Source of the DNA: Jaminaea rosea
Taxonomy: Eukaryota; Basidiomycota; Exobasidiomycetes; Microstromatales
Reading direction: 5' to 3'
Assembly (NCBI RefSeq): GCF_003144245.1
Contig: NW_020289976.1
Span: 62,001-126,000, forward strand
Length of the DNA stretch: 64,000 nucleotides
Part shown: piece after piece, positions 44,601-54,268 of the stretch
Numbering within the stretch: position 1 is the first letter of the stretch
How the letters are laid out: every line of letters begins with the position of its first letter
Made by a program: the position numbers and the translations under genes
Notes under the pieces: model-generated
The model's database searches: none
What the model was told of the DNA's origin: nothing
What the model saw: only the letters and a program-made list of their open reading frames with translations

Positions 44601-45277
44601 TAGGTGACGAGGCGGTAGAGGAGGGCGCGATCGATGGTGGCCAAGGGCTGCTCGCTGTCCAGCGACTTGGAGGATTGCGAGCCAGGCGCGCCGCTCCTCG
44701 TCTCTATGATGGCGAGCTGTGCATCGTTCGAGTACGAGTCGGAAAGGCGGATGGACTCGTTGAGGGCGTCGAGAGCTGCTTCGCGGATGGCGTCCGGTAG
44801 GACATCGTGCTGATCGCTCGCACTCTCCTGACCCTCTGCGGCGCCTTGGGCGAGGAGGGCGATGATCAAGCGCAGCACTTGACCCTGCGGCGGGGGTGGA
44901 GCTGTACTTGATTGATTGGCCGTAGCCCTCGCAATGACATGAAGTCGCGCAGCCCTCTGCTGAATGGCCTGCTCCCTCCTTGGCTGAGCAAGCGGCAGCG
45001 GTTTGAGCATCTCAATTACATGCGCCGAGAAGCTAGCATTGGGTATATCTTCATCGAGATCGATGGGTGAGGGAGGGCGAGTGGCGCCATCCTCGAACGG
45101 ATTGGCGCGCGATGCAGTTCGAGCATCGATTGACCGCACATCCGTAGATGATGAGGATGAAGTCGAAGGAGCGGCAGAGAGGAGAGGGGAAGCTGCGGGA
45201 CCACGGCGTGTGAGTGCCCAGACGACTTGCTGGCTGAATGTCTGCTTTGGTTGAGGAGGGCGAGTGGATTCGCTCAT
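38612..45277 (-). CDS. TSC2: Tuberin (TSC2) Rheb GTPase-activating protein
   Basis: Four exons: 45277-41567, 41483-40518, 40450-39245 and 39151-38612; three phase 0 introns of 67-93 nt; 2140 residues. The N-terminal two thirds are helical repeats (tuberin N-terminal and DUF3384-like) with low-complexity inserts, including Ala- and Gln-rich runs near 1110-1190. Middle hallmarks are SDVYAVSYGTLTTLLSYR and FLARFTHSNIGPKP. The C-terminal RapGAP domain holds VDLHKIGCVYVGPGQ, YTGGLDRENDFHGKYAYAWSD, FHAATMMPD and, over the last splice, ALIGNDWVHIVFNESG, whose IGND segment carries the catalytic Asn thumb (near 1966). With TSC1, tuberin turns off Rheb and so TORC1 when nutrients are poor. All GAP motifs are intact. 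It is divergent from QCR6, 414 bp apart. Confidence 0.92.
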
Positions 45278-45691
45278 GACGAGCGCGAGTCACGCTGTGA
45301 GCCAGCCAGCGAGCTGATCTACCGAGATCTGACGACGCGGTAGCTGATCTTCGAGGTGGTATGCTGCGTCAACGTACTTGCGTTGCGGAGTGGCTCGCCC
45401 ATATCGACGACTGACAGGACGGAAAGGGCTCACCGACGCTGGACTGACTCGACGGAACGGGAGCCCGCGTGGCTGGGACGTCTCGCCGACTTTGGCTCTG
45501 GCCCACGCTGAGGCCCACGCTGAGGCCCACGCTGAGCAATCGAGACGGTCGGCGCGCCTCGGAGACGTCGACGGTGGACTCGTGGCCGGCGACGAAGGAT
45601 GGCAACGTCGGCGGCGGCAGCAGCAGCAGCAGCAGCAAGCAGCAACTTCTCTCCTGCTCATCAACCCTACATCTCTATACCGACACCCACC
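45278..45691. promoter_or_regulatory. Divergent promoter of TSC2 and QCR6, with repeats
   Basis: 414 bp between two opposite start codons. It holds a 12-bp tandem repeat (45501-45536) and a (cag)n run near 45616-45640, in the likely QCR6 5' leader. Confidence 0.6.
45501..45536. repeat. 12-bp tandem repeat, three copies
   Basis: Three perfect gcccacgctgag units in a row, about 155-190 bp before the QCR6 start codon. Confidence 0.9.
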
Positions 45692-46439
45692 ATGTCTTCC
45701 TTTACGGTCTCGACATCGGCAGGCTCATCGAGCGACGTCATGTCCTCGGTCTCGTCCTTCTTCTCGAGCTTCTTCCCCGTGGTTCACGCCGATGACGAGG
45801 AGGTGGGTGCGCCGCCATCCAAGATTCGTGGGAAGTAAGGCAAGTCTTGCTGACTTTTTCCCTCCTTCTCTACCCTGCTCTACAGGACTCTGGTAGCGAT
45901 GACGCCGGCTCCTCATCGGAGGGCGGTGATGACGGCGGAGAGAGCGGAGGCGATGAGGACAGTGATGCCGAGGGCGGCGAGGAGGGTGGTGACGGCGGCG
46001 AGGAGGAAGAGGAGGAGGAGGAGGACGATGAGCCTGAGGACCAGATGCCCTCCATCTACGAGGCGTGCCAGGACTCAAAGGAGTGCGCTTCTGCAAAGCA
46101 CCACTTCGAGGAGTGCACCAACCGTGTCAACGAGGGAAAGGGGTTCAAGGGAGAGGACTGCATGGAGGAGTTGTGAGTTCGAGAGGCGCGAGGACGATGT
46201 TGGCGATGACCAGAATGCTGACTTTGACGCTGTGGCATATTCACTTTCGCTCCCTTTTCCTCCCTCTCTTTGCCACATTCATTCACCTCGCCAGCTGTGA
46301 GTAGCAATCTTTCGAAGCTACGGCCTCCAATCGTTTCCCACACTCACACCTCTACTCCCGCCCTCCCCCGCTCACAGTCCACCTCGCCCACTGTGCCAGC
46401 GAGTGCACAGCACCAAAGGTCTTCAGCAAGCTCGTGTAG
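45692..46439 (+). CDS. QCR6: Cytochrome bc1 complex hinge protein Qcr6
   Basis: Four exons: 45692-45802, 45886-46172, 46295-46296 and 46378-46439, giving 153 residues. The N-terminal 37 residues hold a Ser/Phe-rich leader; a very acidic block follows (residues 48-90, Glu/Asp/Gly-rich), then the hinge domain with paired Cys: MPSIYEACQDSKECASAKHH and EECTNRVNEG. The end is EDCMEEFFHLAHCASECTAP, then KVFSKLV. Yeast Qcr6 ends CVEEFFHLQHYLDTATAP..., so the EEFFHL motif is decisive. Only the 2-nt exon CT between two canonical introns (122 and 81 nt) restores it. Direct joining of exon 2 to the last exon shifts the frame and loses the family's C-terminus. Qcr6 sits on the intermembrane side of complex III near cytochrome c1. 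Confidence 0.88.
46295..46296 (+). other. QCR6: Two-nucleotide internal exon of QCR6
   Basis: The sequence reads ccag-CT-gtgagt: an acceptor, two bases, then a perfect donor. The upstream intron has a GTGAGT donor at 46173 and a gctgac branch motif; the downstream one ends ctcacag at 46377. CT completes TT|C and begins T|TC, coding Phe-Phe. Confidence 0.8.
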
Positions 46440-46732
46440 AGGGGTGCGATGGCAGACGAAGGCGGGTAGGAGGGTAGTTTGAAGCGAATACATGGACATA
46501 TCATCACGTTGAGGATCAGGCTGACGGGCGGCGGTGCGGGCGTAGTGAACGGACGGCAGTGACGGAAGGCAACACGACATCTCCCTCTGACGTCTCCTCT
46601 GAATCACTACGCACTCATGATCATCTCGTCGCACGCGTGAAGAATACAAGGTGGGATTGCGAGAGCCGCAGGGCTCACTCAGTGCGTACAGTGAATCAAA
46701 GCGACAGAAACGAGGATGCTCCTCGCGCACGC

Positions 46733-47275
46733 TTAGACGCGCACCTTCTGCGATCCACCCTTGGCGCCCTGCTTGGAGACCTTGCTGCCCGCACCAGCGT
46801 GCGCAACGGCACCCTTGGCCTTGTTGGCCCTCCTCTCCTCCTGACGCTTCTTCTTGTCGTCCTTGCTCTTGGCGAGAGCCTGGGCCTGAGCGGCGGCACG
46901 GACCTCGGGCTTCTGGTTGCGGCGAGCGGCGATGCTGTCGAGGGAAGCACCGACAATGGCACGCTGGTGCTTGACGGTGCGGCGAGAGCGCTTCTTGGCC
47001 GTCTCCTCGGTGATGCCCTTCTTGTGCATGCGACGGCAGAGGAGAGTCCAGGCAATCTTGCGGGGGTTCTTGCGCTGGAGGAAGAGGGACTCCGACTTCG
47101 ACGAGACGAAGCGGAAGGCCTGGCGTGCGAGCAACGGACGAGGTGGTAGTCAGCGTCGTGAACAAAGCCGTACGCTCGCTCCATCCATGCTCACCCTGCT
47201 GTCCTGGCGGACGTAGAGACGGCCCTTGCCAGGGTAGATCTTGGAGCCGGAGAAGGCGCACTGCTCAACCTTCAT
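46733..47275 (-). CDS. RPL24: Large-subunit ribosomal protein eL24
   Basis: Exons 47275-47195 and 47119-46733; the 75-nt intron is phase 0; 155 residues. It begins [20 protein letters not shown], the zinc-ribbon-like eL24 start, and splicing joins YVRQDSR to [13 protein letters not shown]. The next motif, [20 protein letters not shown], and the [19 protein letters not shown] stretch are strongly conserved. The C-terminal basic helix ([17 protein letters not shown]) and the [11 protein letters not shown] end match fungal eL24. It is a 60S subunit protein that reaches toward the 40S. A further acceptor-like site (ttaccctcgcag) 5 nt before the ATG suggests an extra intron in the 5' UTR. Confidence 0.95.
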
Positions 47276-48258
47276 CTTGAGCTGCGAGGGTAAGATGGGT
47301 GAGACGGAATGTAGGTGTGAGTGACTAGTGGGAATGACGATGCTGCGCTGCCGTCGTCGTCGCTACTGCTGAGGATGACGATGATGCTGCCGTCATCGAA
47401 GCCGCTGCTGCGCAATTCCCATTCGCCTGCCTGCCTGTCTGCGAACCTTGCACAGAAGCCTACACTTCAACCTCGTTCTCCCACCAGCAGCGCCGTCATC
47501 GAGGCACCCTCATTCTCTCTCCGTCTCTCATCGTCTTGATCAGCATCAATGACGCCTTTGCTGAGTCGCCTCGCCCCCTGCCATCCAGTATCTTCCCTTC
47601 TTTTCCTCCCTCCGCCGTCCCTCATCTTTTCGCGGCAGCAGCGGTGGTGGCGCCAGCAGCATCATTGTCTCCAACAGCAGCGACTGATGCAGCACGCATC
47701 TGATCCTCTCTCAATTGATGCTAACCTGTTGTTGTCGAGGGGGAAGGGGATGATGAGGAAGATGGGGGATGACGAGGACGAGCAGCTTGACGACGTCGAC
47801 GTCGAGGCGGACCGCCAGTGTGCGAGTCCGTGGGCCAGGCTTCGCCCCGCCCGGGTTGCGGTCTGCGATTCAAAGGCTGCACGTGACTGCGGGCGGGCGA
47901 GAGCGAGGACGGCCTCCAGGTCGGAACGGAATTTCCCGCTTCGAGCTCGCATCTCCACTCGACGATGCAACGCGGAGACGCACGAGGCTGCATACAATAG
48001 TCCATCGTTACCTCTCGCAGCATCACCACGATCAGCATGCTCCTCCCCGCTGGTCGGCGTGGGACCCTCTTTATCTTCATGTCTCTCTCTACTCGTACCT
48101 GAAGATTCCCTCGGTCACACAATATCTTATCACTTCAGAAACTGCAGCCGGCGTTGCAATCGAATGATATTGCGCAAAGAGGGGCATTCCACGAAGCAAT
48201 GCAAAGAAGCAGAAGCTAGACAAGAGGAATAGTCGGCGGCATTCGTGCTCGCGCACGC
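47276..48258. other. Intergenic, 983 bp, RPL24 upstream region
   Basis: Between the RPL24 start and the 3' end of the secreted hydrolase (both minus). It should hold the RPL24 promoter and probably a 5' UTR intron. Open frames on both strands here are mutually overlapping and look like shadows. Confidence 0.5.
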
Positions 48259-49669
48259 TTAGAACCCATTGCTGTCGAGGAAGTCGATCTGCTGGGTATA
48301 AGCGCCCTTGGCGGTCGAGTGGAAGTTAAGACCGTGACCGGCGTTGGCGATGACGATGCCCTTGCCGGCGGAGCTAGCAGGGTAGAGCATCTTGACGGCC
48401 TGCTCTGCGAGGTTCATGCCGTTCTGGATACCAGCAGAAAGCGAGAAGATGAAGTCCTTGTCCGGGAGGACGACGAGGACAGGCTTGTTGAAGTCGGCTG
48501 CAGGGCCGGCGAGGCCGCCGATAGTGAACAGGCCACCCTGCGTCACGGCCTGCTCCGTGTTGCGCTGGAGCTTGTTCGCCGCAGCGGTTACGTAGTACGG
48601 GTAGGCAAAGTTCTGCTGACCGCTGAAACTGGTAGCGGTGACGAGATACGAGTCAGGGAGGTTCCCGAGGCGCTGCGGGAAGACCATCTTGGCCATGGTG
48701 TAGACGGTCGAGACGAGGTAGAAGGGAAGGCCCATGGTGTACGCGGAAAAGCCGGTAAGGACCAGTCCGTCAATCAAGTCGCCACGCTTCTGCGAGAGAG
48801 CGTTCGACTGGACAGAGCCGTAAGAGTGGCCGACGAGTACGGTCTTGGACCACTTGCGTCCACCAATACGGTTGCTGTTCTTGACGGCGTCGGCCACGCT
48901 TTCGAGAATGCCAACCTCGGTAGGGCCCTGCACGACGTTGTACCCGTCCTCGGGCTTCTCCGAAGCACCAGTGCCCAAGCGGTCGTATCGGAAGGTGGCA
49001 TAGCCGGCTGCAGCGGCCGCGTAGGCGTACGAGTATTGCTCCTCGCTGACTCCAGGGCCGTGGAAGTTCCAGTAGTTGCCATCGAAGCCTGGACGATGTG
49101 CGACGAGGAGCGCGAGCGGAGGGGCGGTGCGGGCGGCAGGGGAGAAGGGCGTCAGAGGCGGGCGTGGGAACATCGACGCGTTCACCCGCGGCGTGGGCTT
49201 ACTCACCGATACCGTGGACGAGAACCTGGAGAGTGTCATGCTTGCGGCCATTCTTGGGCTCACAAAGTACACCGCTGATCGAGAAGGATTGAGTCACCTC
49301 CTTGTTGCCTGAGATGTACGCCTGCATGAAAGGTGCAGTGTCATTGCGGACGAGTCCAGTGGTGTACTGGCGGGCGACGGGAAGAGAGCGTCAATGACAA
49401 CGCCCGCCGTGATCGTTCGCGCTCGCAATCGCGCTCGTGCAACTCACGTTGACGAAGAGCTCGGTGATTTGGCTCTGATTGAGGTTTCGCGCAACGCCCA
49501 TCGCCTCCTTGTTGAAGACAGTGCGGTTGGCCTTCGATTCGAACTTGTAAGTCTGGCGCTTGCAGTTGGCGTTGGAGACATTGTCGTCCTCGTAGATCAG
49601 AGGGCCGGCGGCTAGAGCCGTGGCAGCCCCAAAGACGAGTAGGGACGCGAGGATAGACTTGAAGTGCAT
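48259..49669 (-). CDS. Secreted alpha/beta hydrolase
   Basis: Three exons: 49669-49448, 49366-49207 and 49088-48259, giving 403 residues. Introns of 81 nt (phase 0) and 118 nt (phase 1). The start at 49669 opens a signal peptide (MHFKSILASLLVFGAATALA). The second exon has FSISGVLCEPKNGRKHDTLQ and begins the fold at VLVHGIGFDGNYWNF. FRYDRLGTGASEKP and the nucleophile motif LVGHSYGSV (Ser216) follow, then VLPDKDFIF (acid, 337 or 339) and ANAGHGLNFH (His379). The triad is complete. The early part has several N-glycosylation sites (NRT, NQS, NDT). Related fungal proteins are unnamed; esterase or lipase activity is possible. A TATATA box lies 71 bp upstream. Confidence 0.8.
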
Positions 49670-51769
49670 GGTGAGCAAAGGTAAAGGGGGGAGGGGCGGC
49701 GTTGGCGATCACAGAGAGGCTGGCTGAGATCGCCCCCTCTATATAGGCCAGTCTGTTTAGGATGTGCTCAGACTGGGCGCGGCTTCTTTTCGTTTGGTTA
49801 CGCCCACGTACCTACCTAGCTCAAAGCCTTTTGCATACGCCGTCGCCCGTCGCCCTCCCCGTCGGCGTTGCGGTGCGTGAGGGTCCTCGCAGTAGGTTCA
49901 TATTGCTCTTACGCGAGGCCGCCTTGGGCTCTTTTGCCTGACCTCCACCCCCACGTCCTACTATGACGCCGAAACCCAGGCGTTGCGAATGGGCGAGTGT
50001 GCCTTCAAGGAGGGGCTGACTGAAGCCATCACTTTGTTCGCTTGCATCGTGATTGACCTCGCGATGATGCCGGCCTTTGACGCAAAGAGACGGGGGGACA
50101 ATCATTGGCTGCCTCACCCCCGCGGTGAGAGGTCAAGGGTCGTGCTCTGTTCCGCGTCTGCGTTCCCCGGCGAATGAGTGGCCCATTCTCCACTGTCACT
50201 CACCGCCGGCATTTGGTCGACTCGATCAGCCTCGCAGCGGCCTTCAGCTTGGATTGACAGACTCAATGACGACAGGCGGTTCATCGAAGCGATTGAATAT
50301 CGTGCACGGCCCTCACTTCGCCCCCCGACTTCCCCAGCATCCCTCGCGTACATGGACTCGTTACCACGAGCCGTCTTTTCCCCGTCGTCAAGTGGGCGAG
50401 CATCGCTCTTACATCAATGGGCCGAGGTGTCATGCTTGGCGGTGAGCGATGTCTGAGCAGGGTCACCGCTCTCTCGCGTCTACCTTCACGGCCCGACGTT
50501 CCATGGTTCCACGACCCGCTTGCATCGTAGAATGATACGAAGGAATGCCAATCTTCGGTCCGACGGGCGCGAACACGCACCGAGCTCCCCTCAATGAGGA
50601 GCGTGACCGTCGCCAGCCTGGGTGACCCTTGTTTCGCCGAGCTCACCATACCCAACTCGGGCAGCTGTGCCAGACTTGTCTCGCTGTACGCAAAGGACCC
50701 GGTCTGTGACACTAGCACTTGCCTGCTCGAGTGGGCAAGCTGGCCGCGCAGCTGGGCTCACCAAGGTCATTGAATCGACTATCCATCTCTTCTCCTTGCC
50801 TGGCTATGTACCCCTGCTGAAGTCATTTCGCTGCCACGTCCCGCCCGCATCAGGGGAGTGGTTGCTGTTGAGCTGCTCATCATCCGTCACTCATTGGCTC
50901 ACCTGTCCTCCTCCCTCCTGCGCTGCTTCGCGATGCTCTCACTATCATCGAAAGGTGGCTTAAGCAGAATGCTTTGTCGCAAGCCTTCGCCTGCACGACG
51001 CACGCTGTCCTTGATCATAGCATAGCAACGATCACACAGCAGAGCCACGAAGTGATCATGGCCATCGAGAGTCTCGCGCTTGCTACGGGCCGCGCTTAGC
51101 CGGGGTATTGCTCATCATCACGAAGCTCAGGCGGTGCATTGACCTGTCGTGCAGAGGTTGGTCGCTCGCCGGCGGTATCTCTACGCCGCAATGAGCAATT
51201 CATGGTATTGGCTGAGTGAATAGCACTCAACGCGGCAAGCAATTACAGTGACAAGCTGCCACTTTCCTTGGCGGACACGTTGTTTGCACCGCCATGCCAT
51301 CACCCCGCCTCGTTATCGCCATGCGCTCTCACAAGCCATTCAATGTTCGCCTGCGCCCCTCGCCATCGCGTCTGCCTCGTCTACCTCATCCCCGTCTCGC
51401 TCTTTCTCTCTCTTCGCCATGCTGCCGGTAGGCTATCGATCTTGCACGCTGCGCTCTGATCGCCAACTTCCCCCCAAAGGCCGGCGTCTGTCCTCCTGGC
51501 TAGTCTGGTTGATCGCGGGTTTGTCTTGGCTTGGCAGTCTTCTTCATCTGCCCCACTACCGGCGCTGACTCGACCCGCCCTTGCTCGCGCAGCTCTCTTT
51601 CCACGCAAGACGCAAGACGCACGACATCAATCGTCCGCCCGCCCGGCCGGCCGCCTGCCCCAAGCCAACCTCTTCCCTATTTCCGTCTCCAAGCGGCGGT
51701 CCAAGCGGCGACGCCGGCGCGGGGTTGGCGACCAATAATCAACCTTCGCTGCTCATATCTCCAGCTTGG
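49670..51769. other. Gene-poor stretch, 2.1 kb
   Basis: The longest gap in the window, between two divergent genes. It holds the TATA box above. Frames up to 145 codons (such as minus 50718-50281) lack a domain, leader or spliced extension I could defend. No repeat family, tRNA or RNA structure recognised. It could hold a noncoding RNA or long regulatory region. Confidence 0.5.
49740..49745 (-). promoter_or_regulatory. TATA box of secreted hydrolase gene
   Basis: A tatata(g) sequence 71-76 bp upstream of the start codon on the minus strand, in an otherwise GC-rich flank; position fits a core promoter element. Confidence 0.55.
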
Positions 51770-52772
51770 ATGGCGTTGAGAAGCTCCTCTTCCTCTTTTC
51801 TGCGAAGCTTGGCACCGCAATCACCTTTCAGCATCCGTACCATCTCTACAACCTCACGACGCGCCGAATCCTCTAATCCATACTGGCCCAACATGTCCGC
51901 CCCAGCCTTCGAGCCTACTCCCAACCAATCCCAGTCCAACCCCAATCTCGGGCCGGCACTCTCCTCCCTTCTCAGCCGCAACGAAGCCTTCTCCAGCAAC
52001 ATCGCAAAGGACAAGCCGGATCTCCTCGCTGCCATTAGCAAGGGACAGGCACCCAAGGTGTTCTGGATCGGGTGCGCCGACTCTCGTATGCCAGAGGGGA
52101 CCATCTGCCAGACGGACCCAGGAGAGATCTTTACCGTGAGGAACATCGCGAACCAGTGGAATGAGAACGACGACTCTGCCAATGCGGCATTGACGTTTGC
52201 GATTGAGGCTTTGGGCGTAGAGGAGGGTGAGTCGCGCCACTGCGGAAGGAGGTGACAGCGCCAGAAGCTGACCCTATCATTCTCATCCCCGGCACCCGCA
52301 GTCGTCGTCGTAGGCCACACCTCGTGCGGTGGAGTCTCCGCAGCAATCGATGCTGCCCTCGCCGGAGCATCTGCAGGCACTCCTACCACCGCTTTGCAGC
52401 GCTACCTCGTCCCCCTCGCCCAGCTCGCTGGTGAGCTCATCAAGAACGGCACCGTAGCAGCCGATGCGCCCAAGGCCGAGTTCGCGCGCAAGCTCACCAC
52501 GGCCAACGTGCTCAAGCAGGTCGAGAACCTGAGGAATAGCGAGGTAATTCAGCGCAACTGGAAGACGGGGGAGAGCACGCTCGTCAAGGGCAGGATGTGC
52601 AATAAGGTCAGGCTGCATGGGTAAGTGCGCGGCGTGCGGTGTGAGACGTGCAGCGATAGCGAGGGGAACTGACTACTCTTCGTCCCCTCCGTCCCTTCAC
52701 AGCTGGGTCAAGGATGTGGCCACAACGAAGATTCACGACCTCAATGTCAGTGAGGTGCCTCCCTCGAGCTGA
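51770..52772 (+). CDS. NCE103: Beta-carbonic anhydrase, mitochondrial-type leader
   Basis: Exons 51770-52226, 52302-52620 and 52703-52772; introns phase 1 and 2 (75 and 82 nt); 281 residues. Zinc ligands are Cys102 (WIGCADSRMPEG), His158 and Cys161 (VVGHTSCGG); Asp104-Arg106 form the usual dyad. The first intron splits the codon just before the VVVGH strand. The protein hydrates CO2 to bicarbonate. Residues 1-35 (MALRSSSSSFLRSLAPQS..) are basic, Ser-rich and acid-free, as in a mitochondrial presequence. A second in-frame Met at residue 42 (51893, MSAPAFEP) follows, so two start sites could yield mitochondrial and cytosolic forms. The C-terminal VKGRMCNKVRLHGWVKD is conserved in fungal enzymes. 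Confidence 0.9.
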
Positions 52773-52938
52773 TGCGCTGTGCGCGGGGGAATAGAGGTGG
52801 GGAGCTAGACTGTGTATACAGGACAATGTGTCAGGCTCGCCATTACAAATACATAGATGCGAACCGATGCGCGATGTACGTCAGGGTATGAATGGTTGAA
52901 ATGTCGATGCTGTCGAGAGCGGATGAGGTCGCGAATTC

Positions 52939-53799
52939 CTAGCGCGCCAGCTTGGTGGTCTCGAGCAGCTCGTCTACGAGACTGCGTCTGCTGCCCGCTA
53001 CTGGGACAGGAGGCAGCCTGGTCTTGTTCCTTGTGCCCTTTGCAGCTGGTGTCGCTGCCTGTATGCTCGCCGGCAAGGCTGCGATCACTTCTCGTGCTAC
53101 CTCTTCCTCGTCCGCTCCTCTTTTCTTCCTCTGCAGCTTCGACCTCCCCTCTTGGAGTGCCTGCGTAGCCTGCGAACTTCCCACTCTGATCGGCCTTTCC
53201 TTTGCCATGCCTGACGTCGCTGCTACCTCTCCATAAGCCTCCGCTGTGCTCTGAATCCCCTCACTACACCTAGCGTGGACCCCAGCGCAAAGTCCGAGCA
53301 TTGATGTGACCAAGGCGGCGAAAGTAGGAGCCGGTGGAGTGCGGAGGTGGCTCTCCAAAAGGCTGAAAGCGGTGCGCGCCCGTTGCGAGAGCTCATCGAG
53401 GGCGCAGAGGAGGGTCAGGAGCGAGATGAGATGGCGCGCAACCAGCTTTAGCGGCGGCGAGACGTCCTGGGCTTGGCTTCTCTTGGGCAGCGTTTGCAAT
53501 GCGATTGAGGTCGATGCGCTGCTACCTTCTGTTCTAACGCTGACGGTCAATGCATCAAATAGTGCCGCCGAAGATCGCAGCGCCTCCTCGATGATCTTGG
53601 CCATCACTCCCATTCGCCTCCTCACAACATCACAAGGCCTCATCCACTTGGCATTGCGGAATTGCGCTCGTGACTTGTACCAGAGGCGGGCGAGGAGCTG
53701 TTGCTCTGCGGCTAAGGAGGCGTGATGGCGGAGAAGAGTAGCATGGTGGCGACGCAGTGAGCGTGAGGATATCGATGAAGAGGCAGGAGGCGTCGCCAT
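52939..53799 (-). CDS. Uncharacterised protein with Nepro/Rmp1-like N-terminus
   Basis: One exon, 286 residues. Near residues 35-62 is LLARLWYKSRAQFRNAKWMR followed by a helical RRRMGVMAKIIEEAL. This pattern (L-x2-L-x-Y-K-x3-Q-x-R, then a basic helix) recalls the N-terminal region of Nepro and of the RNase MRP subunit Rmp1; I hold this loosely. The middle (about 115-200) is helical and hydrophobic (KLVARHLISLLTLLCALDEL). The end is basic with nuclear-signal-like runs (KLQRKKRGADEEEV, KGTRNKTRLP). No leader. It converges with the carbonic anhydrase gene, 166 bp between stops. Confidence 0.55.
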   Translation of the reverse strand: MATPPASSSISSRSLRRHHATLLRHHASLAAEQQLLARLWYKSRAQFRNAKWMRPCDVVRRRMGVMAKIIEEALRSSAALFDALTVSVRTEGSSASTSIALQTLPKRSQAQDVSPPLKLVARHLISLLTLLCALDELSQRARTAFSLLESHLRTPPAPTFAALVTSMLGLCAGVHARCSEGIQSTAEAYGEVAATSGMAKERPIRVGSSQATQALQEGRSKLQRKKRGADEEEVAREVIAALPASIQAATPAAKGTRNKTRLPPVPVAGSRRSLVDELLETTKLAR

Positions 53800-54268
53800 G
53801 CTGCGATGGGAGCGGATGAAGGAAGGTCAAGGGGCGGACAGCGAACGTCGAGCTTGCCGCCGGCTCCTCACGCAGGGTCACGCGAGACTCGACGAGCGCT
53901 ATGCTACGCTACGATCGCAGGCACTCGCATGATGCTTTGGATCAATCGCTTCGCAGAACACTTTTGCTCGTGCCCGCCCATCTTCCCTGATTCATTCCAT
54001 CGCGCATCACCGGAAGCGAGGACCCGGGTGACGGGGCGAGGGGTGTGTTTGCGGGGTTGAGTGAGCGGAGAAGAGAAAGGTCCGAGCACTCTGTTGTTCG
54101 TCCCTCGTCAAGGCGGTCGGCCCCTGAGTGCGTCCTTGCTCCTGGTCTAGGGACGGGATTGCCTTCAGACAACCCCATGATGAGGATGATGATCGTGTCG
54201 TCGAACATTGTTGCTCATTGTCACTTCATTGTTCCCTACCTATCCATTCCACGACCCCCACCGCGGCC
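53800..54268. other. Divergent promoter region, 469 bp
   Basis: Between the Nepro-like gene (minus) and the small secreted-protein gene (plus). Nothing recognised beyond the two upstream regions. Confidence 0.5.

Noticed and set aside
46173-46439. Simple three-exon QCR6 model joining 46172 to 46378
   Set aside because: It gives a shifted, unrelated C-terminus and loses EEFFHL...TAPKVF, which is conserved from yeast to animals.
48319-49278. 319-codon open frame antisense to the secreted hydrolase
   Set aside because: Same shadow effect; composition is Arg/Glu/Gly/Val typical of reverse-strand frames, while the minus strand has a full catalytic triad.
50281-50718. 145-codon frame on the minus strand in the gene-poor region
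   Set aside because: No leader, domain or spliced extension; composition like random GC-rich DNA. Left unannotated.
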